A stretch of 64,000 nt of DNA, taken from the NCBI GenBank assembly GCA_002404055.1, contig DHIZ01000164.1, positions 20,215-84,214 on the forward strand, in the 5' to 3' direction. This DNA comes from Chloroflexi bacterium UBA4733. GTDB taxonomy: Bacteria > Chloroflexota > UBA4733. This document shows positions 51,369 to 59,855 of the stretch, piece by piece. The first letter of the stretch is position 1. Each line of letters begins with the position of its first letter. The notes under the pieces are model-generated. The model saw nothing but the letters and a program-made list of their open reading frames with translations. It did no database searches and was not told the origin of the DNA. Made by a program: the position numbers and the translations under genes.

Positions 51369-53306
51369 ATCAGCACAGGTGTCAGGTCTCTGCCGACCAC
51401 GCTTGGCGGCCGGCTCGGCTCAACTTTCACCCTCTGGCAGCGCTCGCTGGCGCTGGCCGTTGCGGCGGCACCCCGCCAGGCCGTCACCCTCGGGCTGCTG
51501 ATGCTGTTGCAGGCTTTCGTGCCGGTGGGCACGCTCTGGGCCTCGCGCGGCGTGGTCAACGCGGTCACGCGGGTCCTCGGCCTAGCCGGCTCCGGCGCCG
51601 CCAGCCTGTCTCTCACGACGTGGATTGCCCTGGCGGTCGGCTTGATCATCCTGCAGCAAGCACTGGCGACGCTCTTTCGCGCCACGCAGGAGTCGCTGGC
51701 CGACCGGCTCACTACCTTCGTCAACGGGGAGTTGCTGGCCGCCGTCAACCGCTGGCGTGGGCTCAGCCGCTTCGAGGACCCGACCTTCGCCAACCACCTT
51801 GTCACCGCCCGCGAGCGTGCCGTGCGTGGCCCCGTGGACCTCGCCGCCTACGGCGGGCGCCTGGCGCAGGCGCTGTTCACGATCGTCGCCATGGGCGCCG
51901 CGCTCTGGCGGCTGCACCCGCTGGCGCCCCTACTGTTGCTCCTGGCGCACATCCCGGAAGCGCTGCAGGAGAACGACTTCGCCCAGAAGTCGGGCAACGT
52001 GCTGCGCGTCCAGGGGGCGGAGGGCCGCAAGCTGGTCGCCTACCACGCCGCCGTGCTCGGCGCCGAAACGGCCAAGGACGTTCGCCTCTATGACCTGGGT
52101 AGTTTCTTCCTCGGCCTCTATGGCACGCTGTTCGGGCGGATGTCCGCCGAAATGTGGGCGCTGCGCCGCCAACTGCTCGCCCGCATGGCGCCGGCCCAGG
52201 CGCTCTCGGCCGGGGCAGCGGCGATCGTCTACCTCTACGCCATCCAGCGCGTCCTGGTTGGCGAGTTGACGCTGGGCGACCTCGTCCTCTTCGCCGGCGC
52301 GCTCGGCCAGTTGCATCTGGCGCTCTACGAAGTCGGCTTCGACGTCGGCTTCTTCGCCATGATCTTCACCTGGCTACCCAGCCTCTTCCTCGTGCTCGAC
52401 GCCGAACCGGACCTGCCCCACCCCCAACCCCCTCCCCAGCAAGCTGGAGAGGGGGCGGTGGTACTTGCTGCCGTACCTTTCTCCCCTCTCCACGGAGTGG
52501 GGAGGGGCTGGGGTGGGGCGCTCGCGCCGCGACCTATCCGCTCGGGGCTGGTGCTGGAGGAGGTTTCCTTCCGCTACCCAGGCGCCGAGACTGACATGCT
52601 GCGGCAGGTCTCTTTCGCCATTCGCCCCGGCGAGCGGATGGCGCTGGTCGGCCGCAACGGCGCGGGGAAGACGACGTTGGTGAAGCTGCTCTGCCGCTTC
52701 TACGATCCGACCGAGGGGCGCATCCTGCTGGACGGCGTCGACCTGCGCGACTACGATCTGGACGACCTGCGCCGGCAGATTGGCGTCGTTTTCCAGGATT
52801 TCGTCGCCTACCAGCTCACGGCGCAGGAGAATGTTGGTCTGGGCGACGTTCGGCGGCTGGAAGATCTGGCCGCGGTCCAGGCGGCAGCGCGACAGGGCGG
52901 TGCGGCCGCGCTGATTGAGGCGCTACCCAAGGGCTACGCCACCCGGCTGGGCAGTCAGTTCGGCGGGGTGAACCTCTCCGGCGGCCAGTGGCAGAAGATC
53001 GCCTTGAGCCGAGCCTTCATGCGAGACGCCCAACTGCTTATCCTCGACGAACCAACCGCCGCGCTGGATGTGCAGGCGGAATACGACGTGTACCGGCGCT
53101 TCAGCGAGCTGACCCAGGACCGGATGACGGTGCTGGTCAGCCACCGCTTCAGCACCGTCCGTATGGCCGACCGCATCGTCTACCTGGAGGAAGGCCGGCT
53201 GGTCGAGGAAGGCAGCCACGAGCAGTTACTGGCGCTGGATGGCGGCTACGCCCACCTCTACGGCCTCCAGGCGGAACTGTACCGAGATGAGGCGACGAAG
53301 CGATGA
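51369..53306 (+). CDS. ABC exporter half-transporter, pair 3 first subunit (non-canonical start)
   Basis: Paralogue of the gene at 44649. Homology begins well upstream of the first ATG (51501). The N-terminal segment TLWQRSLALAVAAAPRQAVT aligns with SLWRRTLVLIFAAAPRQAAA of the paralogue. The in-frame stop is at 51363-51365, and no ATG, GTG or TTG lies before 51501. An AGGAGG (51357-51362) stands six bases before an in-frame ATC at 51369, giving the same length as the paralogue. ATPase domain: GRNGAGKTT, VFQDFVAYQLTAQENVGLGD, LSGGQWQKIALSRAF, LLILDEPTAALD, all canonical. The linker before it contains a palindromic insert (52416-52518). Confidence 0.85.
   Translation: MSTGVRSLPTTLGGRLGSTFTLWQRSLALAVAAAPRQAVTLGLLMLLQAFVPVGTLWASRGVVNAVTRVLGLAGSGAASLSLTTWIALAVGLIILQQALATLFRATQESLADRLTTFVNGELLAAVNRWRGLSRFEDPTFANHLVTARERAVRGPVDLAAYGGRLAQALFTIVAMGAALWRLHPLAPLLLLLAHIPEALQENDFAQKSGNVLRVQGAEGRKLVAYHAAVLGAETAKDVRLYDLGSFFLGLYGTLFGRMSAEMWALRRQLLARMAPAQALSAGAAAIVYLYAIQRVLVGELTLGDLVLFAGALGQLHLALYEVGFDVGFFAMIFTWLPSLFLVLDAEPDLPHPQPPPQQAGEGAVVLAAVPFSPLHGVGRGWGGALAPRPIRSGLVLEEVSFRYPGAETDMLRQVSFAIRPGERMALVGRNGAGKTTLVKLLCRFYDPTEGRILLDGVDLRDYDLDDLRRQIGVVFQDFVAYQLTAQENVGLGDVRRLEDLAAVQAAARQGGAAALIEALPKGYATRLGSQFGGVNLSGGQWQKIALSRAFMRDAQLLILDEPTAALDVQAEYDVYRRFSELTQDRMTVLVSHRFSTVRMADRIVYLEEGRLVEEGSHEQLLALDGGYAHLYGLQAELYRDEATKR
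52416..52518. repeat. Palindromic insert inside the pair-3 exporter gene
   Basis: Left arm CCCCACCCCCAACCCCCTCC and onward (52416-52437) is complementary, with small bulges, to the right arm (52499-52518). Inner arms GGAGAGGGG (52445-52453) and CCCCTCTCC (52483-52491) also pair. It adds about 30 in-frame residues (Pro/Gln then Gly/Val-rich) between membrane and ATPase domains that the paralogue at 44649 lacks. Confidence 0.8.
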
Positions 53307-55213
53307 GGAGCAAGGCGCCCCGGCCAGCGCCAGCCGGCCGGCGATCAGCAATGTTCGCTGCCGTCCAGCGGCTGCGCCGTCTCTCCCTCCCCCCATCCCC
53401 TCATCCCCTGATCGCCTCATCCGCCGTCACACTCTGGCGCTCGCTGCGCTTCTCCTGGGAAGCCGACGCTCCCCTGGCGACGATCTACCTGCTGCTGATC
53501 GCCGTGGGCGGCGCCATCCCCGTCGCCACGGCCTGGACCGCCAAGCTGGTGCTCGACCGGCTGGTCCTGGCATTGGGCCACGCGCACGATGCGCCGCTGG
53601 CACAGGCGGCCTTTCTCGCTGCCGTCTGGTATGTCGGTCTCCAGTTCGCCGGCCGGCTCCTCTTTACCGTGCAGTTCCACGTCCAGGGTAACCTCGCCGC
53701 CAGCGTGAGCGGACTAGTTGATCGGCGGGCGATGGAAGTGGGCGGGGCCATCCCCGACCTGGACCACTTCGAACGCAAGGAGTTCTACGATGAGATCGGC
53801 CAGATCCAGCGCGCCGGTAGCTACCAGCCCGCGAACCTGCTGACGTACCTGCGCACCCTGGCCCAGTCGTCCCTCTCGCTGGTGGGCACGCTCGCCCTGC
53901 TCGTACGCTTCCAGCCACTCCTGCCGCTGGCTCTCCTGCTCGCCTCCATTCCCCAGGTGGTGGTGCAGATGCGCCAGCAGCACCGCATCTACCACGCCAT
54001 CACCGAACGCTCGGAAGCGGCGCGCATGATGGCCTACTGCGCCTCGGTGATGACCGAAGCGGCGGCGGCGAAGGAGGTGCTGGCCTTCGGCGTCGGCCCC
54101 TGGTTCCGCGACCGCTGGCAGCGCCTGGCGGGGGAGGCGCTGGCGGAGATGGAGCGGCTGCGGGCGGAGGGGATGCGAGCCAGCCTGGCGCTGGTCGTGC
54201 TCAGCGGCCTCGTCCTCGCCGCGAGCTATGCCTATGTCGCTGCGCAGGCCGGCGCCCACCGGCTCACCGTGGGCGACTTTGCCCTCTACCTGAACGTGGT
54301 CGCCGGCCTGCAGTTCAACCTCTTCCTGCTGTCGGTGTCCCTCGGTCCGTTCGCCGCGATCCTGCCCTTCATGGCGCGCATCTTCCGCTTCCTGGACGAG
54401 ACGCGCCCCAGCATCGCCATCACGCCAGCGGAGCAAGCGTTGCCCGCGCCGGCCCGGCTACGGCAGGGCATTGAGCTGCGCGAGGTCGCTTTCGGCTATC
54501 CCGGCCAGCAGGAACCGGTCCTCCGCAACCTCACTTGCACTTTGCGGGCGGGCGAGACGGTGGCGTTGGTGGGCGAGAACGGCGCCGGCAAGACCACCCT
54601 GGTCAAGCTGCTCACCCGCCTCTACGATCCCTCCGCCGGGGAGATCCTGCTTGATGGCGCTCCCCTGGCCGCCTACGACCTGACGATACTACGCCAGCGC
54701 ATCGCCGTGCTCTTCCAGGACTTCGCCCATTTCGCACTCACCGCGCAACAGAATATCGGCGTCGGCGACGTCCAACAGGTCGACAACCGGGAGCGCGTGC
54801 TGGCGGCGTCGCGCTGGTCGGGAGCAGATGCCGTGCTGGCGAAACTGCCGAAGGGACTGGACACGCCGCTGACGAAGGTGTTCGAGGGTGGGGTGGAGCT
54901 CTCCGGCGGCGAATGGCAGAAGGTGGCCACCGCCCGCGCTGCCATGCGTGACGCGGCGCTGGTGATTCTGGATGAGCCGACGGCGGCTCTGGACGCCCAG
55001 GCGGAGTACGAACTCTTTGCGCGCTTCCGGCAGTTGGCCGAGGGGCGGACGGTCCTCCTCATCAGCCACCGCTTCTCGACGGTGCGCATGGCCGACCGTA
55101 TCCTGGTGCTGGAAGGAGGGCGCATCCTTGAGGACGGCAGCCACGAGGAACTGCTGGCCCTCGGCGGGCGGTACGCCACCCTCTTTGAGATGCAGGCCGG
55201 ACGGTATCGGTGA
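53303..55213 (+). CDS. ABC exporter half-transporter, pair 3 second subunit
   Basis: A 636-residue paralogue of the gene at 46538, with the same N-terminal start (KAPRPAPA) and the same ending (RYATLFEMQAGRYR). The N-terminal Pro/Ser-rich segment is encoded by CCCTCATCC-type repeats (53390-53430). Membrane domain about 50-350. ATPase: GENGAGKTT, LFQDFAHFALTAQQNIGVGD, LSGGEWQKVATARAAM, LVILDEPTAALD, SHRFST. ATGA overlap with the first subunit. Probably a heterodimeric exporter under the promoter at 51294. Confidence 0.9.
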   Translation: MRSKAPRPAPAGRRSAMFAAVQRLRRLSLPPSPHPLIASSAVTLWRSLRFSWEADAPLATIYLLLIAVGGAIPVATAWTAKLVLDRLVLALGHAHDAPLAQAAFLAAVWYVGLQFAGRLLFTVQFHVQGNLAASVSGLVDRRAMEVGGAIPDLDHFERKEFYDEIGQIQRAGSYQPANLLTYLRTLAQSSLSLVGTLALLVRFQPLLPLALLLASIPQVVVQMRQQHRIYHAITERSEAARMMAYCASVMTEAAAAKEVLAFGVGPWFRDRWQRLAGEALAEMERLRAEGMRASLALVVLSGLVLAASYAYVAAQAGAHRLTVGDFALYLNVVAGLQFNLFLLSVSLGPFAAILPFMARIFRFLDETRPSIAITPAEQALPAPARLRQGIELREVAFGYPGQQEPVLRNLTCTLRAGETVALVGENGAGKTTLVKLLTRLYDPSAGEILLDGAPLAAYDLTILRQRIAVLFQDFAHFALTAQQNIGVGDVQQVDNRERVLAASRWSGADAVLAKLPKGLDTPLTKVFEGGVELSGGEWQKVATARAAMRDAALVILDEPTAALDAQAEYELFARFRQLAEGRTVLLISHRFSTVRMADRILVLEGGRILEDGSHEELLALGGRYATLFEMQAGRYR

Positions 55214-55311
55214 GACAACCGTTGGTAACCGCACCACGGTGAACCCCAGGCTGCAGTTCGGCAGTCACAGCCGGCCCCGGGTGACGGTCGTTCTGCTCAG
55301 GGGCATAGCTG

Positions 55312-55317
55312 TATACT
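55312..55317 (+). promoter_or_regulatory. -10-like box before the S41 peptidase gene
   Basis: TATACT 47 bases before ATG 55364, in the only intergenic gap between exporter pair 3 and the peptidase. No clear -35 at 16-18 bases. Confidence 0.3.
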
Positions 55318-55363
55318 CGCGTCTTCAGCTTCGATTGATCCAATCGTGGGGAGGGCAGGCGTC

Positions 55364-57553
55364 ATGGACGCGGTCGCCATCGAGCGGCTGAGTGGGGCGT
55401 GCCGGCTGTGGGGCGCCGTCGGTTTTTTGCACCCCTACCTGGCCTACCGTGAGATCGATTGGGATGCTGCACTCGTCACCGCCATCCCCCGGATCATGGA
55501 GGCCACGTCGGCAGCCGACTACCGTCGGGCTCTCGACGATCTCCTCGCTGTCCTTGGCGACCCACTCACTCGCACCGTAGCGCCATCCCCAGCGGACGAC
55601 ACTGGGATGTGGGCGGGAGGACCGGACAAGTCTGCCGTAGAGCAGGGGGATCCCCACCTACGCTGGATCGAGGAAAGCGTCGCTGTCCTGGTAGCACGCG
55701 ACTTTCAGGCGGTCGAATGGCAAAGGCAAGCGCCTATGCTCGACCAGCTCTGCGCAGCCGCCGCCGCGGCGAGCGCGCTGGTGCTGGATCTGCGGGGGGC
55801 CTCGCCGGGGTTCTGTTCCCTCCTGACGGAACGGCTGGGCGCCTTCCTTGAGCAACCCGTCGCATTGCCGGGCGAGCGAGCACGGCTGCACTCCGGCTAC
55901 GTCCCCGACGGGTCCACGACCTCCGGGGGCTACTACTCGGCGTGGATCATCGGGGAGGGGTCAGTTATCGCCGGCCGGGCGGCGTCAGGCCACGGTATAC
56001 CGCTCGCCACCATCGTCTCCGGCTGCAGCCCCTCCATGGCCCTCGCCGCCGCCTTGCAGGCAGCCGGCGCGGCCCCACTCGTCGCCGTGGGCCACCTCGC
56101 GGAGCCCGGGTCGGCCCAGCGGATAGCGCTCCCCGGGCACCTCGCCGCCCTCGTGCGCACCAGCGAATTGCTGCACGCCAACGGCACGATCGGCGTCGTG
56201 CCCGATGTCGTCGTGGCGCCACCGGACGCCGCCGTCCCCTACCTCGCCTCGGCTCCGGTCGTGGCAGCGTTGGACGCACTGCGCCGTAGCGTGCGCCCAG
56301 ACGCTGCGACACGCCGTTCTACCCTTGCTGTCGCAGTCCGCCAACAGGCGCGTGACTATGCAGAGCTGGCCGAGCCGTCGCTGGAATACCGGCTGCTCGG
56401 GCTGTTCCGCCTCTGGAACGTCGTCCATTACTTCTATCCGTACCACGACCTGCTCGATCAACCCTGGGATGCGGTGCTGGGGGAGTTCATTCCCCGGATC
56501 GTCGCAGCGAACGACGCGCTCGCCTACCATCTGGCCGTGGCCGAGGCGGTCACTCGCTTGCAGGACACGCACGGCCGCCTGCAAAGCCCGCTGCTGGAGC
56601 GCTACCTCGGTACGCACTGGCCGCCCCTGCTGGTGCGGGCGATTGCGGGTGAGAGCGTCATCACGCATGTGCCCGCCAGGGCTGACGGCGCGACGGAAGC
56701 CTCACCAGCCATCGGTGACGTCGTGCTCGCGGTGGACGGCGAGGAGATCGCGGCGCGCCGGCAGCGCCTCGCCCACGTCATGGCGGCTTCGACGCCGCAG
56801 GCGCTGCAGTGGCGGGTGCATCAGCGGTTGCTGCACGGGGCGGAGGGAAGTGAGGCCGTGCTGACCGTCCGTCGGTCATCCGGTGCAGTGGAAGCCGTCC
56901 GGATCGCGCGCAAGGGACCGGCGCCGCTGGCGTCTTCCACGCCCGTCTTCCCGGTCTTTACCGTTTCACCCGAAGGCGTCGGCTACATCGACCTCACACG
57001 CCTTACTATCGCTCAGGTGGACGAGGCCTTCGAAGCGATCCGCGCCACCCCGGCGCTGATCTTCGATCTGCGCGGCTATCCGCAGGGCACAGCCTGGCAC
57101 GTCGCGCCTCGGCTCACGAAGCAACCGGTGGTGGCGGCGCGCTTTCGGCGTCCGCAGGTCAGCGGGCTGCAGCTAAAGGGCTGGTACGGCTTCGACCAGT
57201 GGACGCCGCCCACCGACAAGTGGCGCTACACCGGCCATGTGGTTGTGCTGATCAACAAGGAGGCGATCAGCCAGGCGGAGCACACCTGCCTGTTCCTGGA
57301 AGCGGCCACGAGGGTTACCTTTGTCGGCAGCGCGACCAACGGGGCCAACGGCGACGTCACTCGTGTCGCCTTGCCCGGCGGCATCGGCGTCTCCTTCAGC
57401 GGTCACGACGTGCGCCACGCCGATGGCCGCCAGTTGCAACGAGTGGGCATCCAGCCGGACGTCGCGGTGTACCCAACGCTGGCGGGCCTGCGAGCGGGCC
57501 GCGACGAGGTCCTGGAGGCGGCGCTCGCTTTGCTGAGCAGGTCTCCCGATTGA
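55364..57553 (+). CDS. S41-type peptidase with two tandem halves
   Basis: A 729-residue protein (ATG 55364, AGGG about eight bases upstream). Each half opens with a similar helical segment: RLWGAVGFLHPYLAYREIDW and RLWNVVHYFYPYHDLLDQPW. The second half has a PDZ-like part (PAIGDVVLAVDGEEI) and a tail-protease/tricorn-like fold with the candidate nucleophile Ser in EAISQAEHTCLFLEA, then VGSATNGANGDVTRVALPGG. The first half keeps SGCSPSMALAAALQAAG and VVPDVVVAPPD, so it looks like a degenerate repeat. Cytosolic (no signal peptide). Stop overlaps the next gene. Confidence 0.78.
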   Translation: MDAVAIERLSGACRLWGAVGFLHPYLAYREIDWDAALVTAIPRIMEATSAADYRRALDDLLAVLGDPLTRTVAPSPADDTGMWAGGPDKSAVEQGDPHLRWIEESVAVLVARDFQAVEWQRQAPMLDQLCAAAAAASALVLDLRGASPGFCSLLTERLGAFLEQPVALPGERARLHSGYVPDGSTTSGGYYSAWIIGEGSVIAGRAASGHGIPLATIVSGCSPSMALAAALQAAGAAPLVAVGHLAEPGSAQRIALPGHLAALVRTSELLHANGTIGVVPDVVVAPPDAAVPYLASAPVVAALDALRRSVRPDAATRRSTLAVAVRQQARDYAELAEPSLEYRLLGLFRLWNVVHYFYPYHDLLDQPWDAVLGEFIPRIVAANDALAYHLAVAEAVTRLQDTHGRLQSPLLERYLGTHWPPLLVRAIAGESVITHVPARADGATEASPAIGDVVLAVDGEEIAARRQRLAHVMAASTPQALQWRVHQRLLHGAEGSEAVLTVRRSSGAVEAVRIARKGPAPLASSTPVFPVFTVSPEGVGYIDLTRLTIAQVDEAFEAIRATPALIFDLRGYPQGTAWHVAPRLTKQPVVAARFRRPQVSGLQLKGWYGFDQWTPPTDKWRYTGHVVVLINKEAISQAEHTCLFLEAATRVTFVGSATNGANGDVTRVALPGGIGVSFSGHDVRHADGRQLQRVGIQPDVAVYPTLAGLRAGRDEVLEAALALLSRSPD

Positions 57554-58626
57554 CAACAACGTCGCCCACGCCTGGTATTGACCTGCTACCGTTCGAGCGC
57601 CTCGCCCACCGCGGCAAGGTGCGCCGGCTGCGGCGCCTCGCCCGCCGTGCCCTGGACGAGTACGGCCTCGGTGACGCTCGCTTCACGCTGCTCCGCCACG
57701 CCGCCTGGGGCACCACCTTCCGGGTAGATGTCGCCTCGCCGCGCGGTCGCTACGTCCTGCGCGTCCACGGCCCCGATGTGACGAACGTGGCGGAAGCGCG
57801 CTCCGAGTTGCTCTGGCTGGCGGCCTTGCGCCGCGACACCGACCTTGGCGTCCCCGAGCCGGTCACCACACCGGACGGAGCGCTGGCCGTCACAGTTCGT
57901 ACTGAAGGCGTGCCTGGCCCACGCGACTGCGTGCTGCTGCGCTGGCTGGAGGGCAGCTTCTTTTCCCACCACGCCGGCCTGCGCACCATCCACCAGGTCG
58001 GGCAGTTTATGGCTCGCCTCCACCTGCACGCCGAGCGCTTCGCGCCCCCGCCCGGCTTCACACGGCGGCGCATGAACCCCGACGATGCGCTGCGTGACTG
58101 GTCGCCGGAGGTCCTGGGCGAGGGGGGCCTCTCGACCGCTGCTGTCGCTACCGCTGTCGGCGCCGCCCAGCGGCTGCACGACGAGGCGCGCACCCTCACC
58201 CCGACCCCGGCGACCTTCGGCCTCATTCACGCCGACCTCCATCTCAGCAACTTGCTCGTCCACCACGGCACGGTACGCGCCATCGACTTCGGCGACTGCG
58301 CCTTCGGCTACTTCGCCTACGACATCGCCGTCTGGCTGGTGGCACTCGCCAAGACCGGCTGGTCCGATCAGGAGGAGAAGCGGGCAGCCTTCTTCGCCGG
58401 TTACGGCTCGGTGCGGCCGCTGCCGCCGGACCAAGCGACGCAAATCGACCACTGTATGGCCTGGCGGCGGCTGGAAGATCTCGACTGGGACGCGGAGACG
58501 GTCGACCACCCCAGGTTCCGCGCCTGGCTGTCGACGGGCCTGCCCGAACTGATACGCGCCCTACGCCGCTACGCCGACGGCGCTCAAATGGACGCTACGT
58601 CGGAGCCATACCGTCCGCACCCGTGA
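57550..58626 (+). CDS. Aminoglycoside phosphotransferase-like (APH) kinase
   Basis: A 358-residue protein-kinase-like-fold phosphotransferase. TTG 57550 overlaps the peptidase stop (TTGA). N-lobe: RGRYVLRVHGPDVTNVAEAR with the ATP-binding region. Catalytic loop FGLIHADLHLSNLLV (H-x-D-x-x-x-x-N) and metal site AIDFGDCAFGYFAYDIAVWL. The family includes aminoglycoside, choline, homoserine (ThrB-II) and maltose kinases. The substrate is open. Coupling to an S41 peptidase suggests a shared pathway rather than antibiotic resistance. Confidence 0.87.
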   Translation: MTTTSPTPGIDLLPFERLAHRGKVRRLRRLARRALDEYGLGDARFTLLRHAAWGTTFRVDVASPRGRYVLRVHGPDVTNVAEARSELLWLAALRRDTDLGVPEPVTTPDGALAVTVRTEGVPGPRDCVLLRWLEGSFFSHHAGLRTIHQVGQFMARLHLHAERFAPPPGFTRRRMNPDDALRDWSPEVLGEGGLSTAAVATAVGAAQRLHDEARTLTPTPATFGLIHADLHLSNLLVHHGTVRAIDFGDCAFGYFAYDIAVWLVALAKTGWSDQEEKRAAFFAGYGSVRPLPPDQATQIDHCMAWRRLEDLDWDAETVDHPRFRAWLSTGLPELIRALRRYADGAQMDATSEPYRPHP

Positions 58627-59731
58627 CCACCTGCTGCCCCAGATCGAGCAGTTCGCCGGCAAGCGCCTCCGCGACCTCTAGACGGCGAGCTGACCCATCC
58701 AGGCGCAGCGCGGCGAGCCAGGCGTCGGAGAGTGCCGGGTGTACCCGCAGCAGCCCCTGGAACTCGGGCATGGCCGGGATGCCTGCGCTGCCCCGTTCGC
58801 GCAAACGCAGCACCTTGCCAAGATTCATCCGGATCAGCGTGGTCAGTAGCCCGTCCAGGTAGAACTGCAGGGCGGCCGACCGGCCTGCCTTCCGGAAGCC
58901 AGCGACCTTGTAATCGATCTCCTCGTAGGTTTCCGCGCCGTAAGTGAACGCCGCCCAGGCCGCGTCTTCCGCCGACAGCCGCCCGACCACGTCCGGTTCC
59001 GCCATCCACGCCTCCAGCACGCCGGCGAAGCGGCGATAGGCGGCCAGGGAGCGCTCAGCGTCTTCGGCCGCCACCGCCTCCAGAGCGAACGTCTGGAGCA
59101 CGAGCGGCAACAGGGCCTCCTTGCCGCGGGCGCGCAAGGCTCGCTCGACGTTCTCGATGAAATGGGTAAGCGAGACGCGGTCGTCGTGGAGGTCGACCAG
59201 GCCGGCCGCCGCCGTCTCGACGGCCAGGCGGCCGTACAGCGCCGCTAGCGGCCCGTCCCCCATCTCGCGCGCTCGGCTGAGCGCAGCACGCTCGGTATTG
59301 GCCCGCTCGGCGTAGTCCTGCCAGCGCGCTCGGCGGCAGGCCGGTGTGGCGTATTCGTCCGTCGTTTGGACGCGGATGCCTTCGTACCAGCCGTCGGTAT
59401 CCGCCAGGATGATCGAGTTGACGATGCGCTGGAACCAGCGCCCTTCGCCTTCCTCGAAGGTCTGCGCCGAGCGGCGATCCAGATCGATGAAACGAGGGCC
59501 GTCCGGGAGCGGTCGTCCAAGCAGGTCTGCAACACGTAGCCGCGTGACCTCGCGATAGCCCGCCGGCTGGTCCAGCAGCAGCATGAGATCGAGGTCGCTG
59601 GCCTCGTCGGCGTCGCCCCAGGCGACGGAGCCGAAGAGGACCGCGGCGCGCAGGTCGCGATCCGGCAGCTGCGCCACCACCTCGCCGGCGGTCGCGATGA
59701 GGGATGTACAGAGCGCGTTCGGGCGTGACAA
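58595..59731 (-). CDS. Nucleotidyltransferase-domain protein with helical C-terminal region
   Basis: About 378 residues. Minimal-nucleotidyltransferase motif LFGSVAWGDADEASDLDLML near residue 30, followed by a long, mainly helical part (about 130-375) with YAERANTERAALSRAREMGD and ARGKEALLPLVLQTFALEAV, comparable to HEPN-like or kanamycin-NT C-terminal domains. TTG 59731 has GAAGGGG eight bases upstream. ATG 59788 is in frame but has no properly spaced site. The 3' end overlaps the APH gene by 32 bp, tail to tail. Confidence 0.78.
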   Translation of the reverse strand: MSRPNALCTSLIATAGEVVAQLPDRDLRAAVLFGSVAWGDADEASDLDLMLLLDQPAGYREVTRLRVADLLGRPLPDGPRFIDLDRRSAQTFEEGEGRWFQRIVNSIILADTDGWYEGIRVQTTDEYATPACRRARWQDYAERANTERAALSRAREMGDGPLAALYGRLAVETAAAGLVDLHDDRVSLTHFIENVERALRARGKEALLPLVLQTFALEAVAAEDAERSLAAYRRFAGVLEAWMAEPDVVGRLSAEDAAWAAFTYGAETYEEIDYKVAGFRKAGRSAALQFYLDGLLTTLIRMNLGKVLRLRERGSAGIPAMPEFQGLLRVHPALSDAWLAALRLDGSARRLEVAEALAGELLDLGQQVVTGADGMAPT

Positions 59732-59769
59732 CAGCGGGGCCCCTTCGCGATGGGCGGGCAGCGACGCCT

Positions 59770-59852
59770 GATATGGTGATCCGGCCATCCTCGTTGATGT
59801 GCAGTGGAAGAAGCCGGCGATAGAGTTCATCCTCGTCTGCAATTTCCTCCAA
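59770..59852 (-). pseudogene. N-terminal stub of a protein coupled to the upstream gene
   Basis: ATG 59852, four bases after the end of the 59856-60311 gene, opens EEIADEDELYRRLLPLHINE and DGRITISGVAA, which resembles the start of a small family (D-E-L-Y-R-R...D-G-x-I-x-x...). After about 28 residues the similarity ends and the DNA continues as the nucleotidyltransferase gene in another frame. Probably truncated by the junction with that gene. Confidence 0.4.
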
Positions 59853-59855
59853 GCC

